Assembly: GCA_000507305.1 (NCBI GenBank)
Contig: DF239849.1
Coordinates: forward strand, 1 to 64,000
Length of the DNA: 64,000 bases
Direction: 5' to 3'
Source: Breviolum minutum Mf 1.05b.01
Taxonomy: Eukaryota > Sar > Dinophyceae > Suessiales > Symbiodiniaceae
Each line of letters starts with the position of its first letter. Position 1 is the first letter of the stretch. Under the pieces are notes generated by a model, which ran no database searches, had not been told where the DNA came from, and saw nothing but the letters and a program-made list of their open reading frames with translations. The translations under genes and the position numbers were made by a program. Below, piece after piece: positions 60,740 to 64,000 of the stretch.

Positions 60740-60960
60740 CATAGATAGATAGATAGATAGATAGATAGATGGATGGATGGATGGATGGATGGATGGATGG
60801 ATGGATGGATGGATGGATAGATAGATAGATAGATAGATAGATAGAAATGATATGATATGATATATGATATATGATATATGATAATTGATATTTGACATTT
60901 GATATTTGATATTTGATATATGATATTTGATATATGATATGATATGATATGATATACTTA
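60740..60960. repeat. Compound (ATAG)n-(ATGG)n-(ATAG)n followed by (GATAT)n-type repeat
   Basis: The ATGG block (about 60771-60817) is nested symmetrically between two ATAG blocks. Degenerate GATATG/GATATTT units follow to 60955. The Ile/Ser/Tyr/His-rich frame across it is an artefact. Confidence 0.92.
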
Positions 60961-61015
60961 CACTGCATACGTGCGTATGTGTGTGTGTTTGTGTGTCTCT
61001 TCAAAATGTGTTCAC

Positions 61016-61776
61016 CTTTCATGAGAGCACAGGTCCTGACAGTCAGGGCCAAGGTGGTTCCATAGTGACAGCTCCACACAGCAATTGTTTTGATACACTC
61101 TGTGCACAAACAACGCCCCAGTGGTTGCTCCCAATCTGGATCTTTCAAAGGTCATGAAATGAGGTATGTGGCCCTAGTTTTCAATCCCTCCAAAAGCAAC
61201 GCCAAATTATCCTTCTTTTTCGGGTCAATGGCGAAACATATTGCATTTGATCTAACATTCCACTTCTATCATATTCCAAGGCCACTAGCTGGAAATAGAA
61301 GATTTTGGTAGGGATGACTTGTTGCAGAGATGCAACCGATTCAACTTTGCTGACTTAAAAGGCCGTTTCTAGATTGCTGTAGTGTCAATAATTGTCCTAT
61401 TTATTGGAGATTGTCCAATTCGATCATAGTCTACGTTCTAAGTATTCCAGGATGTTTTTTTCTGTTTTTTTTGTGTTCATACATGAAAAATCTGAAAAAA
61501 TGATAAGGTGAATAATCACTTTTATGATGCTATATGTACCTATAGATATTTTGTGTGTGTGTGTGTGCACAGCTAGGTACAATGCAACCCTGAGCCGCAC
61601 ATAATGATGAGATTCCGGACACGTGGTCCTCACCATGGAACACTGCCACCTTCAGCCTAAGGCCCATAATCAACAACAAAAGTACTGAGGGATATGAAAA
61701 CGCGTCTGTTTTGTTTGGGTTATCATCATTGAGTTCCACACGACTATGCTCCAAACCATTCAAAACCACTGAAACT
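61016..61776 (-). CDS. Two exons of a gene, unknown function
   Basis: Exon 61776-61634 has a textbook acceptor (GTGCTTCTTTCACTTTTCAG) and donor (CATG|GTGAGG). It reads HSRVELNDDNPNKTDAFSYP, then VLLLLIMGLRLKVAVFH, a probable membrane helix. Exon 61141-61016 reads SRLGATTGALFVHRVYQNNC, then VELSLWNHLGPDCQDLC, with donor GAAAG|GTGAAC. The phases (1 then 2) do not join directly, so another exon is needed between. The C-rich second exon suggests a secreted or lumenal segment (inference). Confidence 0.5.
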
Positions 61777-61849
61777 CTGAAAAGTGAAAGAAGCACCACA
61801 ATGGAAATTTGGTAAACTTTGGCTGCTCGTGGCCTCACTGAGAAAGTGA

Positions 61850-62860
61850 CCTACCTTAAAAGATCCATATCCACTGATATTCATTCCACGATTCTACCAA
61901 TAAAATACTGATGCCTGCCCCTTCCCACCACATTTCGTGGGCCACATGTTTCTTTTCTTGTGACTTTTTCCCCTGCACTGGTCAGATCAAAATTCGATGA
62001 AGGGCTGCCTCCGAGAGCGAACAAAAAACAGGTGAATTCTCAGAAGTGTTGTTTTCATTCCCTGAAGTTCATTGGTATCATACCCACTTTGGATCACTTT
62101 GGCTCTTTCAAAAATAAATGGTGGCCAATTGGTGGCCGAAAAATGTCTTAGCCAATTGTTTTGTGTGGGGATTGATTTGAGGCTCCCGAATCGTTCAACA
62201 GCTAGAATCTCCAAGAGATAAACAACTCAAAATATCTCAAAAAAAAAATGTGCTCCCCACCAAACCTTATGTCCCAATGTCCTCCCCCGAAAAAATAATC
62301 ATTTCAATTTCTTCCTACATCTTCAATACCTTTTGATGTTCACCCCCACCAACCTGGAACAGCACCCATCCAAGCTGGAAAAAAACCTGCCGGCAGCTAC
62401 GATCGTTAATGAAACATCACACCACATGTCCTTCTGGACAAGCATGAAGATTCAAGTAGAACTTCATGTTTGATTTACTTTGATTTCATATTTATATGTA
62501 TACAGATGCGTGTGATCATATACTTGTCCTTCAGATTTAATTCCCAAGCTGTTTTTCTTTCATCATTATTGTCACTATCACTGCTTATCAATCTGCAATC
62601 ATTTTTTCAAAACCTTTTTTAATCAAGAAGATGATGACCAAAACTTTGGTCTTCAAAAACAACACATTATTTTATTCATTTCTTGTTGTACATGTTGCAT
62701 CTCCCCCACTGGGCTTTTTTTTTCGAGTCCGAATTGATTTTTCGGCAAGTTGGACAGGATTTGAATCTGAAAATCTCAAGTCCTAGATGTGGAATCTTTA
62801 TCCAAAAAAATCCAGAGATACAAACTCCGACGACTTAGAATCCACTTCGCTCCTCTCAAA
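61850..62860. other. No supported gene
   Basis: Short frames only; A-rich and T-rich runs near 62240 and 62720. Confidence 0.45.
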
Positions 62861-62872
62861 GGTCAAATTTAC

Positions 62873-62968
62873 ACTCCCTGAAACGAACATATCCCCTGAA
62901 AAGACACTGCTGAAGATGATTTTCCTTTTCCAAAGGTGGGATATGTTAGTTCCCTGGAGGGTATATCT
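62873..62968. repeat. Inverted-repeat element B, copy 2
   Basis: GAACATATCCCC near the left end and GGGATATGTTAGTTCCCTGG at the right end form the terminal inverted repeat. Related to 34428-34520. Confidence 0.65.
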
Positions 62969-63197
62969 ACGATCTACGATTTTCAAAAAATTTATGGTGG
63001 CAATGGTGCAAATCCTGCAGCTTTCATGATTGTTCTTTTCTCGCTGAGAGCCCTGGGCTGGGCAACACTCGGTTTGGTGAGACGAAAATTTGCTCAAATC
63101 TTTTAAGGCTAAACTCAAATGCCTTCATGGCTTTTTTGTTAGGTGCCCCAATATTCATCAAGGCTCATCCAGGCACTTTCTTAGACTAGAAACATAC

Positions 63198-63295
63198 TGT
63201 GACATAGTCATGGGATGCTGTGATCCGCGAGGAAGGAGATTTTTGGCAAATCCTTTGGATGCCAGTCTGCTCCACTCACTCGCGGAGAGAAGTTT
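63198..63295 (-). CDS. Internal or terminal exon, unknown protein
   Basis: Textbook acceptor (TGGGTCCCTTTCTTTCAG), then KLLSASEWSRLASKGFAKNL, PRGSQHPMTMS, and a donor CACA|GTATGTTTC (phase 2). If that donor is not used the frame ends at a stop at 63158. No family recognised. Confidence 0.55.
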
Positions 63296-63498
63296 CTGAA
63301 AGAAAGGGACCCAGGTTGAACAGCGAAAAAAAAAAATCCCGGATGATCCCTTCCAAACAAAAAAAAAGGGACAACCTGGAGTTGCTGCTTCTTTAAAAAG
63401 AAATGTCCCAAACAAACAAAGTACGGTGTATTCTATCAATTTAATCTTAGTCTCTACATTTTGAAACAGCTAAAAACCCATCGGATGTCTATGACTAC

Positions 63499-63579
63499 CT
63501 GTGCATGTGGTCTTGCAACTCGGTTGGCCGTCGGCTACAAGTTCTGCATCTGCAACATGATCTGGTTGGTAACCAGAAG
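63499..63579 (-). CDS. Probable internal exon, unknown protein
   Basis: Between GGCTAACAG and ACAG|GTAGTC the minus frame reads SGYQPDHVADAELVADGQPS, then CKTTCT. It probably belongs to the same gene as 63295-63198, but the phases (1 and 0) need a connecting exon. Confidence 0.42.
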
Positions 63580-63764
63580 CTGTTAGCCACACCTCTTTGT
63601 TACATTGTTGAAATGCATATAATGCATATATGTCAAATATGTAATGCATATATGTCAAATATGGCAAAGTGTAAGAAATTTGCCAAAACAAAACAATTTT
63701 TGTTGTACGTTCTTTCCACTTTGTTTAGCAGCTAAATTCGACTCTCACGTCTCGTCGTTCCCAG

Positions 63765-63853
63765 GTCCCCGATCGTTGCAAGTTTTTGACCTAATACGCA
63801 ACGTGGATGATGAGTTGCAAAGCTGCTCCATTGATGAGAGAACTCTATTCTAG
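63765..63853 (+). CDS. Terminal exon, unknown protein
   Basis: Strong acceptor (CGTCTCGTCGTTCCCAG|G), then PRSLQVFDLIRNVDDELQSC, SIDERTLF and a stop. Phase 1 entry. Convergent with the minus exons just to the left. Confidence 0.55.
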
Positions 63854-64000
63854 AGAACTGGTATGATGAAACTCTTAGATACTCTGGATGTAGTTAGCAT
63901 GTGCAGGTGTGTGCGTGTACTTTTACAGTTAAAGCTGCCTGTAAATATATATATATATATACATATGTATAAATTAGTACATATCTAAATATTACATATA

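Noticed and set aside
60645-61148. 167-codon minus-strand protein
   Set aside because: Its middle is the ATAG/ATGG microsatellite; only the 61141-61016 portion is kept, in a different frame.

Overview
Nuclear DNA of a eukaryote, most likely a dinoflagellate, possibly Symbiodiniaceae-like (inference). There is no operon structure. Coding sequence is broken into exons of about 35-350 bases, with introns of about 60-900 bases, on both strands. Much of the rest is microsatellite and small palindromic repeats. In the phytanoyl-CoA dioxygenase gene, protein continuity across one junction needs a GC-AG intron, and another GC-AG intron fits the ankyrin gene; frequent GC donors are known in dinoflagellates. 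Moderate GC, low gene density and ankyrin, HEAT and J-domain proteins agree. No rRNA, tRNA, CRISPR array, bacterial gene or clear spliced-leader relic was seen.

Exons were called by reading both strands for open frame plus acceptor and donor sites, then testing intron phase between neighbours. Coordinates are therefore predictions. Many single open frames here are ambiguous as to strand, and confidence is lowered accordingly.

Layout. 0-6 kb: mostly non-genic. 6.2-8.6 kb (-): six-exon gene of unknown function. 10.6-16.1 kb: small candidate genes on both strands. 18.8-20.2 kb (-): five-exon gene. 21.4-22.3 kb: long (GT)n tract with an assembly gap, next to a minus-strand gene end. 23.3-27.5 kb: a plus exon, a minus terminal exon, then a complete five-exon coiled-coil gene (-), the only gene with a clear ATG and stop. 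29-36 kb: scattered exons on both strands, including an ankyrin exon. 36.6-37.6 kb (-): phase-consistent five-exon gene. 38.9-39.8 kb (+) converges on 40.1-43.4 kb (-), an ankyrin gene with a J-domain exon at its 5' side. 44.4-47.9 kb: plus-strand exons. 48.7-49.6 kb (-): end of another gene. 49.8-57.4 kb (-): the best-recognised gene, a phytanoyl-CoA dioxygenase (PhyH) domain followed by HEAT-like repeats in about 18 exons. 58-64 kb: microsatellites and isolated exons.

Neighbouring genes show no shared pathway. Four small inverted-repeat (MITE-like) families recur through introns and spacers.
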